Of a DNA stretch of 64,000 nt, positions 8,293 through 16,939 are shown in pieces. Source of the stretch: an uncultured Bacteroidota bacterium (GTDB lineage: Bacteria; Bacteroidota; Bacteroidia; Bacteroidales; P3); the NCBI GenBank assembly GCA_902790215.1, contig CADAQX010000008.1, positions 1-64,000 on the forward strand, read 5' to 3'. The translations under genes and the position numbers were made by a program. The notes beneath the pieces were generated by a model. The model saw nothing but the letters and a program-made list of their open reading frames with translations, did not search any database and was not told where the DNA came from. Positions within the stretch are counted from its first letter, which is position 1. Each line of letters opens with the position of its first letter.

Positions 8293-10992
8293 ATGGACGA
8301 AGAGCATATCATTCCCCCGGAAGAGGAGAAGGACATCGAACCGAATGAGTCTCAAGACCCTGAGACGGACGATACTGTGGCGGTTCCTCTGACTGATGAC
8401 GAGGAGCCGGTGGGCGAAGGCACTACCCTGTCGCTGAACGGCATGTTCCGCGAATATTGGATAGACTATGCCTCGGACGTCATCCTCGACCGTTCGGTGC
8501 CAGACATCGACGACGGCTTGAAACCGGTGCAGCGTCGAATCCTCCATGCCATGAAGGAGACCGACGACGGCCGGTTCACCAAGGTGGCCAACATCGTCGG
8601 AACGACGATGCTGTATCACCCCCACGGCGACCAGTCGATCAACGATGCATTAGTGAACCTGGGGCAGAAGAACCTGCTGATTGACTGCCAGGGTAACTGG
8701 GGCAACATCCTTACCGGCGACGGCGCAGCTGCAGGGCGTTATATTGAGGCGCGCCTCTCGAAGTTCGCCAAGGAGGTGGTGTTCAACCCCAAGACCACAC
8801 AGTGGAAACCCAGTTACGACGGCCGCAAACAGGAGCCCGTCACCCTGCCCATCAAGTTCCCCCTGCTGCTGGCACAAGGCACCAAGGGCATTGCTGTCAC
8901 CCTGACCTCTAACATCCTGCCTTATAACTTCTGCGAGCTGATGGAGGCTTCCATCCATGTGCTGAAGGACGAGCCTTTCGAGATATACCCCGACTTCCCC
9001 ACGGGCGGGTTGATAGACGTGTCGAAATACAACGACGCGGCATTGGGCGGACGGCTGCGCATCCGCGCCAAGATGCACTATGACGAAAAGCGCAAGGCCG
9101 TCGTCATCACCGAGATACCCTATACCGTCACCACCGACGTACTGATAGAGAGCATTCTCAAAGCCAACGAGAAGAAGAAAATCAGCATCAAGAAGGTGGA
9201 CGACAACACGGCTGCCGAGGTGGAGATAGTCTGCTATCTGCCCAACGGTGTCTCGCCCGACCAGACGATTGACGGGTTGTATGCTTTTACCAACTGCCAG
9301 ATCAGTTTCTCGCCGCAGACGTGCGTCATCGTCGACAACAAGCCTGAGTTCATGACCGCCAGCGACATACTGCGGCACTCCACATTCCATACCAAGGACC
9401 TGCTGAAGCAGGAACTGGAGATACTGCTTGCCGAGCTGGAAGACCGCTGGCACTGGGTGTCGTTGGAGAAGATTTTCTTCGAGAAGGGCATATACAAGGT
9501 CTTGGAGAAAAAAGACTTTGCCACATGGGAAGATCAGGTTACCGGCATCGAGCGCGGCTTTGACCCCTACAGGAAACTGTTCCGCAAGGAGATTACGCGC
9601 GAGCAAGTGTTGAAACTGTGCGAGAAGCCTGTGCGCAAGATTTCGAAGTTCGACATCAAAAAGGCCGAGCAGGAGATTGCCAACATCGAGGTGGATATCG
9701 AGGAGACCAAGAACCACTTGGCACACCTGACGGAGTATGCCATCAACTATTTCCAGCATATTCTGGATACCTACGGCAAGGGCCGCGAGCGCAAGACCGA
9801 GATAAGGAACTTTGAGGAGATACAGGCCGCCAACGTGGCTGTCGCCAGCGAGAAACTGTATGTGAACATGGCCACGGGCTTTGCCGGAACAGCCATGAAG
9901 AAAGACGAAGGCGCCGAATATGCCTTTGACTGCTCCATGATTGACGACATCATCGTGTTCCGCACGGACGGCACGATGATTGTCACCAAGGTGCAGGAGA
10001 AGGCGTTTGTGGGTTCGTCGGCCTGTAAGGAACTGCTGTATATCGGTCTGTTCCGCAAGAAGGACGACCGCACGGTGTACAACATGGTTTACCGCGACGG
10101 AGCAATGGGTTTTGCCTTTGTCAAGCGTTTCTCGGTAGTCGGCATCACACGCGACACGGAGTATAACCTGACACAGGGCACCAAAGGCACCAAGATACTG
10201 TATTTCACTGCCAATCCCAATGGAGAGGCGGAAGTGATTACGGTCCATCATGCCACCAAGGCCAAGCTGAAGAAGGTCAGCTTCGATTTCGACTTTGCCA
10301 AGCTTGCCATCAAGGGGCGCAAGGCCATGGGCAATATCCTGACCCGTAATGCAGTGCGAAATATCACCAAGAAAGGGGAGGGGGTCTCCACCCTTGAGGC
10401 GCGTGAGATTTGGTACGACCCCACGGTGAGGAGGCTGAATGTGAACGGCGCAGGCCAGTCGCTGGGGCGTTTCTCGGGCAGAGACAAGGTGTTCTCCCTC
10501 ACCCAGTCGGGCTATATGCGCCTGACAGGGCATGACTTGGGCACCCATTTTGACGAAGACTTGATTGAGGTGCGCAAGTACAACAGCCGCAACATCGTCA
10601 CGGTGCTGTATCAGGAGGGCGAAACGGGCAGTTACTATCTGAAGCGTTTCCAGGCCGAGGACAGCGACAAGAAACTCTCTTTCCTGGACGAAGGCGACAG
10701 CATGGTTTCCTACAGCATGGACACATTCCCCATCCTGCATGTAAGCTATGACGAGGCTTCGGGCAAGAAGATTCTGGAAGAGGATATTGATGTGGAAGAG
10801 TTTATTGCCGTGAAGGGCTACAAGGCCAAGGGCAAGCGTGTCACGACCAGCAAGGTGAAGGAGTTCCGCTGGCTGGAGCCCCGTCCCGAACCGGAGCCTG
10901 AACCCGAAGAGGAACAGCCCGAACCAGACTTGAACACCGTTGACGAGGAGCGTGAAGGCTTTGCCGAAGGCACACAAACGTCATTGTTTTGA
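8293..10992 (+). CDS. parC: DNA topoisomerase IV subunit A (ParC/GyrA family)
   Basis: Type IIA topoisomerase A subunit, which breaks and rejoins DNA to unlink daughter chromosomes. The 899 residues begin with an acidic extension of about 45 residues, then the winged-helix core RSVPDIDDGLKPVQRRIL and the active-site Tyr in AGRYIEARLSK (about residue 150). A tower and coiled-coil region follows, then a C-terminal beta-propeller with degenerate blades and an acidic, proline-rich tail (PEPEPEPEEEQPEP). The divergence from GyrA blocks and the weak C-terminal boxes favour ParC over GyrA. No parE or gyrB lies next to it; the gene stands behind a dispersed repeat with its own promoter. Confidence 0.9.
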   Translation: MDEEHIIPPEEEKDIEPNESQDPETDDTVAVPLTDDEEPVGEGTTLSLNGMFREYWIDYASDVILDRSVPDIDDGLKPVQRRILHAMKETDDGRFTKVANIVGTTMLYHPHGDQSINDALVNLGQKNLLIDCQGNWGNILTGDGAAAGRYIEARLSKFAKEVVFNPKTTQWKPSYDGRKQEPVTLPIKFPLLLAQGTKGIAVTLTSNILPYNFCELMEASIHVLKDEPFEIYPDFPTGGLIDVSKYNDAALGGRLRIRAKMHYDEKRKAVVITEIPYTVTTDVLIESILKANEKKKISIKKVDDNTAAEVEIVCYLPNGVSPDQTIDGLYAFTNCQISFSPQTCVIVDNKPEFMTASDILRHSTFHTKDLLKQELEILLAELEDRWHWVSLEKIFFEKGIYKVLEKKDFATWEDQVTGIERGFDPYRKLFRKEITREQVLKLCEKPVRKISKFDIKKAEQEIANIEVDIEETKNHLAHLTEYAINYFQHILDTYGKGRERKTEIRNFEEIQAANVAVASEKLYVNMATGFAGTAMKKDEGAEYAFDCSMIDDIIVFRTDGTMIVTKVQEKAFVGSSACKELLYIGLFRKKDDRTVYNMVYRDGAMGFAFVKRFSVVGITRDTEYNLTQGTKGTKILYFTANPNGEAEVITVHHATKAKLKKVSFDFDFAKLAIKGRKAMGNILTRNAVRNITKKGEGVSTLEAREIWYDPTVRRLNVNGAGQSLGRFSGRDKVFSLTQSGYMRLTGHDLGTHFDEDLIEVRKYNSRNIVTVLYQEGETGSYYLKRFQAEDSDKKLSFLDEGDSMVSYSMDTFPILHVSYDEASGKKILEEDIDVEEFIAVKGYKAKGKRVTTSKVKEFRWLEPRPEPEPEPEEEQPEPDLNTVDEEREGFAEGTQTSLF

Positions 10993-11111
10993 AAATTAAT
11001 ATGATTAGAATGTGTTAATGTGTTAACATGTTAATGAGTTAGTCGATTTACGAATTAACACATTTACGAATTCACACATTCAACCAACAAATCAACAAAA
11101 AACACATCAAC
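10993..11111. repeat. 8-bp microsatellite spacer
   Basis: The gap between parC and the glycosyltransferase is degenerate GTGTTAAT/ATTAACAC repeats, first on one strand and then inverted (TTAACACATTTACGAATTC). It could fold back on itself. No promoter box of the usual type was seen here. Confidence 0.7.
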
Positions 11112-12332
11112 ATGAAGATATTGGTTGTTTTACCCCGGTTCCCTTATCCGCTTGAGAAAGGCGACAAGCTGCGTGCCTTCAATCTGATAAAAGAGTTGTC
11201 GCGCCGTAACGAGGTCATACTCTTCTGTGTGTCGCACACCAAAGTGCTGCCGGAGCATATAGAGCATCTGCGCCCCTACTGCTCGGTAATCAAAGTGGTG
11301 AGTTCTCCCCGGTTGGTGAACTACAAGAATGTGTTGCGCAACTTTATCTATACCAAGTCGCTGCAGATAGGCTACTGGGATTCGCGCAAGGCGCGCCGAG
11401 CCTGCCGCCGCTTGGAGCAGGAAGTGAAACCCGATGTCATCTTCAGCCAGATGGTGCGCACCATGCCGCTTGTCAGCCGCTCGGTACTGCCCAAGGTGAT
11501 GGACTTTCAGGATGCCTTGTCGATGAATATTGAGCGTCGCATGGAGCAGGCCCGCGGACTGTGGCGGTATATCCTCCACTTCGAGTTCAAGATGCTGCGC
11601 TCGTCGGAATACAACTCCTTCAAGATTTTTGACGACCTCACCATTATCTCCGAGGTAGATTCCGAGGCCATCCCCCACAAGAAGAGCGGCGACATACACG
11701 TCATTCCCAACGGGGTGGACTTTGACTATTTCAAACCTATCGAGCGGGTGAAGGAGTATGATATTGTCTTTTGCGGCAATATGCGCTATGAGCCCAATAT
11801 CCGTGCGGCACAGTATCTGGCCAAGCAGGTGATGCCCTTGGTGTGGGAGTCGTTCCCCGAAGCCAAACTCCTGCTGGCCGGTGCCAATCCCAAGTATAAT
11901 GTGAGCCATTTGGCCAACGACCGCATCACGGTGACAGGCCCTGTGGAGGATATCAGGGAGTGCTATGCTTCCGCCCGTATATTCGCCGCCCCCATGCAGA
12001 CAGGGTCGGGATTGCAGAACAAGCTGCTCGAAGCCATGGCCATGGGACTTCCTTGCGTCACCACCTCATTGGCCAACGACTCCCTTTGTGCCGAGAAGGA
12101 CAAGGAGGTGCTGGTGGGCGACACTCCGCTTTCCTTTGCCGAGTGTCTGATAGCCCTGCTGCGCGACAGGAATCGGTGCGATATACTGGCTGCCAATGGC
12201 TATGCATTTGTGCATGACAAATACAGCTGGGAGACTGCGGGAGAAAAGATTGAAGAGGTGCTGCGGAATGTGGTGCAGCGCGGCAGCAGCAAGGTGGCAC
12301 ACGAGGTGCTTTCGCGTGGCATGGAAGGGTAA
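11112..12332 (+). CDS. Glycosyltransferase family 4 protein
   Basis: A 406-residue GT-B enzyme that would move a sugar from a nucleotide or lipid donor; the substrate cannot be read from sequence. The N-terminal Rossmann domain opens ILVVLPRFPYPLEKGDKLRA, typical of GT4. The C-terminal domain has HVIPNGVDFDYF near residue 196 and the donor-binding GSGLQNKLLEAMAMGLP near residues 300-316, with the conserved Glu. No signal peptide or membrane span is seen, so it is probably cytosolic at the inner membrane face. hflX follows after 15 bases, suggesting cotranscription. No polysaccharide cluster surrounds it. Confidence 0.88.
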   Translation: MKILVVLPRFPYPLEKGDKLRAFNLIKELSRRNEVILFCVSHTKVLPEHIEHLRPYCSVIKVVSSPRLVNYKNVLRNFIYTKSLQIGYWDSRKARRACRRLEQEVKPDVIFSQMVRTMPLVSRSVLPKVMDFQDALSMNIERRMEQARGLWRYILHFEFKMLRSSEYNSFKIFDDLTIISEVDSEAIPHKKSGDIHVIPNGVDFDYFKPIERVKEYDIVFCGNMRYEPNIRAAQYLAKQVMPLVWESFPEAKLLLAGANPKYNVSHLANDRITVTGPVEDIRECYASARIFAAPMQTGSGLQNKLLEAMAMGLPCVTTSLANDSLCAEKDKEVLVGDTPLSFAECLIALLRDRNRCDILAANGYAFVHDKYSWETAGEKIEEVLRNVVQRGSSKVAHEVLSRGMEG

Positions 12333-12347
12333 AGACAGAGAGACATT

Positions 12348-13649
12348 ATGAGTTGGAAACCAAATAATCACGGCAAATGGAAGAGTCCCACGGGTGCCTG
12401 GGAGGCTGAGGGAATGCCCAAGAAACGCCCTACGCCCCAGGAACGCAACACCTTCAGTACCGAGGTTGTGCCGGAGAAGGCGATACTGGTGAGCGTGTGT
12501 GCCAACGGCACTACGATGGAACGCACACAGGAGTGTCTCAACGAGCTTGCCTTTCTGCTCGACACCGCAGGGGGCATACCCGTGAAGCAGGTGATTCAGA
12601 AACTGGAGCGTCCTGACACACGAACCTATGTGGGCAGCGGCAAGTTGGAGGAAATCAAAGAGTACAAGAACGCATTGGATGCCGATTTCCTGGTGTTCGA
12701 CGACGAGCTGTCGCCCGCCCAGCTGCGCAATCTCGAGCGGGAATTCGGGTGCCGCATCTTGGACCGCACCACCTTGATACTGGATATCTTTGCCAAGCGT
12801 GCCCGCACCAGCATTGCCAAGACACAGGTGGAGCTGGCGCAGTTGCAGTACATGCTGCCACGACTGACCCGCATGTGGACGCACCTCGAGCGCCAGCGCG
12901 GCGGTATCGGTATGCGTGGACCGGGCGAGACACAGATTGAGACAGACCGTCGACTGATTACCGAGAAGATAGCCCTGCTGAAAGAGAAACTGCGCGACAT
13001 AGACAAGCAGAAGGTGCAGCAACGCAAGAACCGCGAAAGCCTGGTGCGTGTGGCACTGGTGGGATACACCAATGTGGGCAAGTCGACACTGATGAACTTG
13101 CTAAGCAAGAGCGATGTCTTTGCTGAAAACAAGCTTTTTGCCACCCTCGACACAACCGTGCGCAAGGTGGTGCTTGGCAATCTGCCTTTTTTGTTGACCG
13201 ACACGGTGGGCTTTATTCGCAAGCTGCCTCATGGGTTGGTGGAGTCGTTCAAGTCGACGTTGGATGAGGTGTGCGAGGCTGACTTGCTGATGCACGTGGT
13301 GGATATTTCCCATCCCGACTACGAGGAGCAGATTAACGCCGTGAACCGCACACTGGAGGAAATCGGAGCCAACAATAAGCCTACTATCCTTGTGTTCAAC
13401 AAGATTGATGCCTATACCTATGTTGAGAAAGAAGAGGACGACCTGACGCCCATGACCAAGGCCAACTGGACGCTGGAGATGCTGCAAGACAGCTGGATGG
13501 CTCGGCAGTCGGAAAAGAACGACACCCTGCACACTCTCTTCATCAGTGCCGCCAACCGCGAGAATATCGACGCCCTGCGTGATGTGATGTACGAGGAAGT
13601 GAAGAAAATCCACGCGGTGAGGTACCCTTACAACAACTTCTTGTACTGA
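12348..13649 (+). CDS. hflX: Ribosome-associated GTPase HflX
   Basis: GTPase that binds the 50S subunit and splits stalled ribosomes in species where it has been tested. The 433 residues show the HflX N-terminal domain (RTYVGSGKLEEI), a Gly-rich joint (RGGIGMRGPGETQIE) and the G domain with G1 VGYTNVGKST near residue 240, G3 DTVGF and G4 NKID. The last 22 residues (VMYEEVKKIHAVRYPYNNFLY) matter here, because the DNA encoding them is found again at 15913-15981 and as a stub near 14572. The lipoprotein array starts 31 bases downstream with no terminator in between, so readthrough from hflX may express it. Confidence 0.95.
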   Translation: MSWKPNNHGKWKSPTGAWEAEGMPKKRPTPQERNTFSTEVVPEKAILVSVCANGTTMERTQECLNELAFLLDTAGGIPVKQVIQKLERPDTRTYVGSGKLEEIKEYKNALDADFLVFDDELSPAQLRNLEREFGCRILDRTTLILDIFAKRARTSIAKTQVELAQLQYMLPRLTRMWTHLERQRGGIGMRGPGETQIETDRRLITEKIALLKEKLRDIDKQKVQQRKNRESLVRVALVGYTNVGKSTLMNLLSKSDVFAENKLFATLDTTVRKVVLGNLPFLLTDTVGFIRKLPHGLVESFKSTLDEVCEADLLMHVVDISHPDYEEQINAVNRTLEEIGANNKPTILVFNKIDAYTYVEKEEDDLTPMTKANWTLEMLQDSWMARQSEKNDTLHTLFISAANRENIDALRDVMYEEVKKIHAVRYPYNNFLY

Positions 13650-13680
13650 AAAAGATTATTAATTCAAAAATAGTATCAAT

Positions 13681-14532
13681 ATGAAGAGGTTAAGTAAATT
13701 AATGATGGCCTGTTTTATGGCTGCCGTTATGATGATGACAGTGGGGTGTCAGAAAGAAGATATTGCTCCTATTATCCCTGATTCTCCTATTGTCCCTGAT
13801 GGAGTGTTGCCTGGCCTGTTCTCGGTGAGTGCAACGCGACAAGTTCGTTTCTCGCAGGGCAACCTGCAGTACCAAGCAAGCACCAATACTTGGCGGTTTG
13901 CCGAGCACCAGTATGACTATGTAGGGAGTGATAACCGTAGTATCAGCTCTACCTATAGTGGTTGGATAGACCTCTTTGGTTGGGGCACGGGCAGCAATCC
14001 AACCCTATCCTCATCATATCCAGAGGACTATGGCACCTTCGTTGACTGGGGTAGCAACGCCATCATCAACGGCGGAAATACCACCAACCTATGGCGTACA
14101 CTCACTAGTGCCGAATGGGAGTACCTGCTAAATACCCGCCCCGGTGCCTCATCCAAACTTGGTTCTGGCAACATTAACGGTGTGGGCGGGCTGATTATAC
14201 TTCCCGACAGTTGGACACTGCCTTCGGAGTGTTCGTTCGCTTCAGGATTCGCCATTATTAATCCTTACCACTATCCTGACTGGAAACACAACAGCTACAC
14301 TCTCGCACAGTGGGCGCAGATGGAGGCAGCTGGTGCAGTCTTCCTGCCTGCGGCGGGCCGGCGCAAAGGCACGGATTTCGACAATGTGGGCTTCCACGGC
14401 TACTATTGGTCGTCCACGCCCTACAGTAAGAACGACGCGTACCACATGTACTTCAGCAGCTACAATCTCATCGCGTCGATCAACTGCAGTCGCAGCTACG
14501 GGTACCCTATACGCCCCGTTCAGGATAATTAA
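13681..14532 (+). CDS. Variable lipoprotein 1 (DGR-type target, C-type-lectin-like C-terminus)
   Basis: A 283-residue lipoprotein with signal peptide and lipobox MTVGC (Cys about 23). A Pro-rich spacer holds two IIPDSP-type units, followed by a conserved domain starting LPGLFSVS and containing LFGWGTGSNPT. The C-terminus (PAAGRRKGT to YPIRPVQDN) contains the YYWSSTP core and ends in RPV, like formylglycine-generating-enzyme/C-type-lectin folds used by DGR targets and by Fibrobacter-type paralogous domains. Compared with the paralogues at 14997 and 16013, the body is nearly identical while the last 162 nt differ at many codons, mostly only at codon bases 1 and 2. This is probably a surface-exposed ligand-binding protein. 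Its binding partner is unknown. Confidence 0.85.
   Translation: MKRLSKLMMACFMAAVMMMTVGCQKEDIAPIIPDSPIVPDGVLPGLFSVSATRQVRFSQGNLQYQASTNTWRFAEHQYDYVGSDNRSISSTYSGWIDLFGWGTGSNPTLSSSYPEDYGTFVDWGSNAIINGGNTTNLWRTLTSAEWEYLLNTRPGASSKLGSGNINGVGGLIILPDSWTLPSECSFASGFAIINPYHYPDWKHNSYTLAQWAQMEAAGAVFLPAAGRRKGTDFDNVGFHGYYWSSTPYSKNDAYHMYFSSYNLIASINCSRSYGYPIRPVQDN
14359..14520 (+). other. DGR-like variable region 1 (54 codons)
   Basis: Aligned without gaps to 15705-15866 and 16745-16906, each 162 nt. Of 54 codons, 33 differ among the three copies and 27 of those 33 keep the same third base in all copies. Invariant codons are those without AA, such as the core TATTGGTCGTCCACGCCC and GCG, CGC and GGG. Variable codons are mostly NNC, as expected if a template had AAC there and its adenines were mutated. 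Confidence 0.85.
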
Positions 14533-14553
14533 TTTATTAAAACGTTAAACCTT

Positions 14554-14593
14554 GTTGCGGGCAGCGGAGACCATACAATAACTTCTTGTACTG
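14554..14593 (+). other. Half hairpin fused to an hflX tail stub
   Basis: GTTGCGGGCAG (14554-14564) is the left arm of the hairpin seen intact after the third copy. Here it is followed by CGGAGA, the reverse complement of that hairpin's loop TCTCCG. The sequence then jumps to ATACAATAACTTCTTGTACTGA, the last codons of hflX. This marks a duplication junction inside the hairpin. Confidence 0.7.
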
Positions 14594-14624
14594 AAAAGAT
14601 TATTAATTCAAAAATGGTATTAAT

Positions 14625-14708
14625 ATGAAGAGATTAAGTAAATCCATGGTGGTCTGTTTTATGGCTGCCGTAATGGTGATGTCAGTAGGTTGTGATAAGG
14701 AAAAATGA
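14625..14708 (+). pseudogene. Truncated lipoprotein leader of the array
   Basis: ATG to TGA encodes 27 residues: a signal peptide and lipobox nearly identical to the other array members (MKRLSKSMVVCF to VGCDKEK), then a stop. The upstream leader TTATTAATTCAAAAATGG is also shared. It is a fourth array copy that lost its body. A tiny secreted lipopeptide is conceivable but unlikely. Confidence 0.8.
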
Positions 14709-14996
14709 CGAATAAGGAACGGATATGAATTGAATATCAATGGGCGTTACATGGCCAACAATGGGGTGTGACAGGCAGCCGTGTGTTAAAAAAATATAAA
14801 TATTGGGGTGCCGGGGTATCCAAAACGGGCTTTCCGACTCTATATAGAAAAGCAGTGTTTTTTGCTGCGCTGTCCAGTGGCAGAGGTGGGTGACAGAGGA
14901 GTGTGGGACGGAAATGATGAAGAGTGGGGGAGTTGCGGGCGGCAGTGGGAAAGACTGTATTTAATAAAAATATCAAGATTTAAAAATAGTATAAAT
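14709..14996. other. Unassigned spacer within the lipoprotein array
   Basis: This 288-bp stretch has no gene I can defend. It is more GC-rich and G-biased than the leaders around it and contains scraps such as NINGRYMANNGV in one frame, interrupted by stops. It may be the decayed body of the truncated copy at 14625 or unrelated inserted DNA. A 20-bp leader before 14997 resembles those of the other copies. Confidence 0.4.
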
Positions 14997-15875
14997 ATGA
15001 AGAGATTAAGTAAATCCATGGTGGTCTGTTTTATGGCAGCCGTTATGATGATGACAGTGGGGTGTCAGAAAAAAGATATTGCTCCTATTATCCCTGAGGG
15101 ATGCTTGCCAGGCCTGTTTTCGGTGAGTGAAACGCAGCAAGTGTATTTCTCGCGGGGCAATCTACAGTACCAAGCAAGCACCAATACCTGGCGTTTTGCT
15201 GAACACCAGTATGACTATGTAGGTACACAAACAGCCGACGGTAATGGATATTACGGAGGTAATGTCAGCGGAAGTGATAACCGCAATATCAGCTCCACCT
15301 ATAGTGGTTGGATAGACCTCTTTGGTTGGGGCACGGGCAGCAATCCAACACTATCCTCCCAAAACAATGAGGACTATGGCACCTTCGTGGACTGGGGCTG
15401 CAACCCCATCAGCAACGGAGGAAATACTGCCAACCGATGGCGCACTCTCACCCAAGCCGAATGGGAGTACCTGCTTAACGAACGTCCCAATGCCTCATCC
15501 AAATTTGCTATCGGCAACATTAACGGTGTGGGCGGGCTGATTTTACTTCCCGACAGTTGGACACTGCCTTCGGAGTGTTCGTTCACTTCAGGATACGCCA
15601 CTTATGATGGATACATCGATATTGACTGGACACATAACAGCTACACTCTCGCACAGTGGGCGCAGATGGAGGCAGCTGGTGCAGTATTCCTGCCTGCGGC
15701 GGGCGACCGCTACGGCACGAATGTCTACGATGTGGGCCTCGGCGTCTACTATTGGTCGTCCACGCCCGTCAATAAGCTCAGCGCGTACATCATGAACTTA
15801 GTCAGCAGCGGTCTCAGCGCGACGAACTGCAACAGTCGCACTGTCGGGTACTCTGTACGCCTCGTTCAGTATTAA
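14997..15875 (+). CDS. Variable lipoprotein 2 (DGR-type target)
   Basis: A 292-residue paralogue of the gene at 13681. The start at 14997 is chosen because it restores the shared signal peptide (MKRLSKSMVVCFMAAV) and lipobox MTVGC; the frame stays open upstream but carries no such signal. The Pro-rich spacer is short, with only one PIIPE unit. The middle carries an extra TADGNGYYGGN segment absent from copy 1. The C-terminus runs PAAGDRYGT to SVRLVQY around YYWSSTP. The variable codons retain several AAC/AAT triplets (for example in MNLVSS and TNCNSR), as expected of template-like positions. A small hairpin follows the stop at 15879-15893. Function is inferred as surface display of a diversified lectin-like domain. 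Confidence 0.85.
   Translation: MKRLSKSMVVCFMAAVMMMTVGCQKKDIAPIIPEGCLPGLFSVSETQQVYFSRGNLQYQASTNTWRFAEHQYDYVGTQTADGNGYYGGNVSGSDNRNISSTYSGWIDLFGWGTGSNPTLSSQNNEDYGTFVDWGCNPISNGGNTANRWRTLTQAEWEYLLNERPNASSKFAIGNINGVGGLILLPDSWTLPSECSFTSGYATYDGYIDIDWTHNSYTLAQWAQMEAAGAVFLPAAGDRYGTNVYDVGLGVYYWSSTPVNKLSAYIMNLVSSGLSATNCNSRTVGYSVRLVQY
15705..15866 (+). other. DGR-like variable region 2 (54 codons)
   Basis: Against region 3, most differing codons keep the third base (for example GAC/TAC, CTC/CGC, GGC/TAC, GTC/GGC, AGC/ATC). The exceptions are codons 9, 24, 32 and 46 of the block. The 70 bp before the block are almost identical in all three copies, including silent positions, so the change is local to this block. 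Confidence 0.85.
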
Positions 15876-15912
15876 GAGTGAGCCAGTGGCTCATTTGATA
15901 GTGAAGCTGAAG

Positions 15913-15981
15913 AATGTGATGTGCGAAGAGATGAAGAAAATCCACGCGGTGAGGTATCCTTACAATAACTTCCTGTACTGA
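15913..15981 (+). pseudogene. Duplicated 3' fragment of hflX
   Basis: Reading in phase gives NVMCEEMKKIHAVRYPYNNFLY and a stop, matching the last 22 residues of HflX (12348-13649) with three changes, and with several silent base differences. It is followed by the same leader (CTGAAAAAGATTATTAATTC) that follows the true hflX stop. The unit that was duplicated therefore ran from inside hflX through a lipoprotein gene. Confidence 0.9.
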
Positions 15982-16012
15982 AAAAGATTATTAATTCAAA
16001 AATGGTATTAAT

Positions 16013-16918
16013 ATGAAGAGATTAAGTAAATCCATGGTGGTCTGTTTTATGGCAGCCGTTATGATAATGACAGTGGGGTGTCAGAAAGAAGATATTGCTC
16101 CTATTATCCCTGATTCTCCTATTATTCCTGATACTCCTATTATTCCTGATGGAGCGTTGCCAGGCCTGTTTTCGGTGAGTGCAACGCAACAGGTATATTT
16201 CTCGCAGGGCAACCTGCAGTACCAGGCAAGCACCAATACTTGGCGATTTGCTGAACACCAGTATGACTATGTAGGTAAACAAACAGGATATTACAGAGGT
16301 AATGTCAGCGGAAGTGATAACCGCTATATCAGCTCCACCTATAGTGGTTGGATAGACCTCTTTGGTTGGGGCACGGGCAGCAATCCAACCCTATCCTCCA
16401 CCAGCTTTGAGGACTATGGTGCCTTCGTGGACTGGGGCTGCAACCCTATCAGCAACGGAGGAAATACCAACAACCTATGGCGCACTTTGACAAAATCTGA
16501 GTGGTACTATCTTTTCAACAGTCGCACCGACGCCTCATCTAAATGTGGTACTGGCAACATTAACGGTGTGGGCGGGCTGATTATACTTCCCGACAGTTGG
16601 AAACTGCCTTCGGAGTGTTCGTTCACTTCAGGATTCTGCTCTCCCAGTGGAGACAGCTATCCTGACTGGTCACACAACAGCTACACTCTCGCACAGTGGG
16701 CGCAGATGGAGGCAGCTGGTGCAGTATTCCTGCCTGCGGCGGGCTACCGCTACGGCACGAATGTCTACCACGTGGGCCGCTACGGCTTCTATTGGTCGTC
16801 CACGCCCCTCAATGATGGCGACGCGTACAGCATGAGCTTCGTCAGCTACGGTCTCATCGCGATGGACAGCAACTATCGCGGCTTCGGGCTCTCTGTACGC
16901 CCCGTTCTGGATAATTAA
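16013..16918 (+). CDS. Variable lipoprotein 3 (DGR-type target)
   Basis: The longest array member, 301 residues. Signal peptide and lipobox MTVGC are as in copies 1 and 2. The spacer carries three tandem 18-bp units (PIIPDS, PIIPDT, PIIPDG) against two in copy 1 and one in copy 2, so the distance between membrane anchor and binding domain varies. The conserved body shares ISSTYSGWIDLFGWGTG with its sisters. The C-terminus runs PAAGYRYGT to LSVRPVLDN around FYWSSTP. An 11-bp-stem hairpin follows at 16940. It lies behind the hflX tail fragment at 15913, so it arose with that duplication. The role in binding is inferred; no ligand can be named. Confidence 0.85.
   Translation: MKRLSKSMVVCFMAAVMIMTVGCQKEDIAPIIPDSPIIPDTPIIPDGALPGLFSVSATQQVYFSQGNLQYQASTNTWRFAEHQYDYVGKQTGYYRGNVSGSDNRYISSTYSGWIDLFGWGTGSNPTLSSTSFEDYGAFVDWGCNPISNGGNTNNLWRTLTKSEWYYLFNSRTDASSKCGTGNINGVGGLIILPDSWKLPSECSFTSGFCSPSGDSYPDWSHNSYTLAQWAQMEAAGAVFLPAAGYRYGTNVYHVGRYGFYWSSTPLNDGDAYSMSFVSYGLIAMDSNYRGFGLSVRPVLDN
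16745..16906 (+). other. DGR-like variable region 3 (54 codons)
   Basis: Same limits as regions 1 and 2. Region 3 uses bases other than A at many sites that would be A in a template (CTC, GGC, TTC, CGC codons), so it would be a much-edited copy. The codon frame, block length and invariant core are unchanged. Confidence 0.85.
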
Positions 16919-16939
16919 TTTATTAAAACGTTAAACCTT

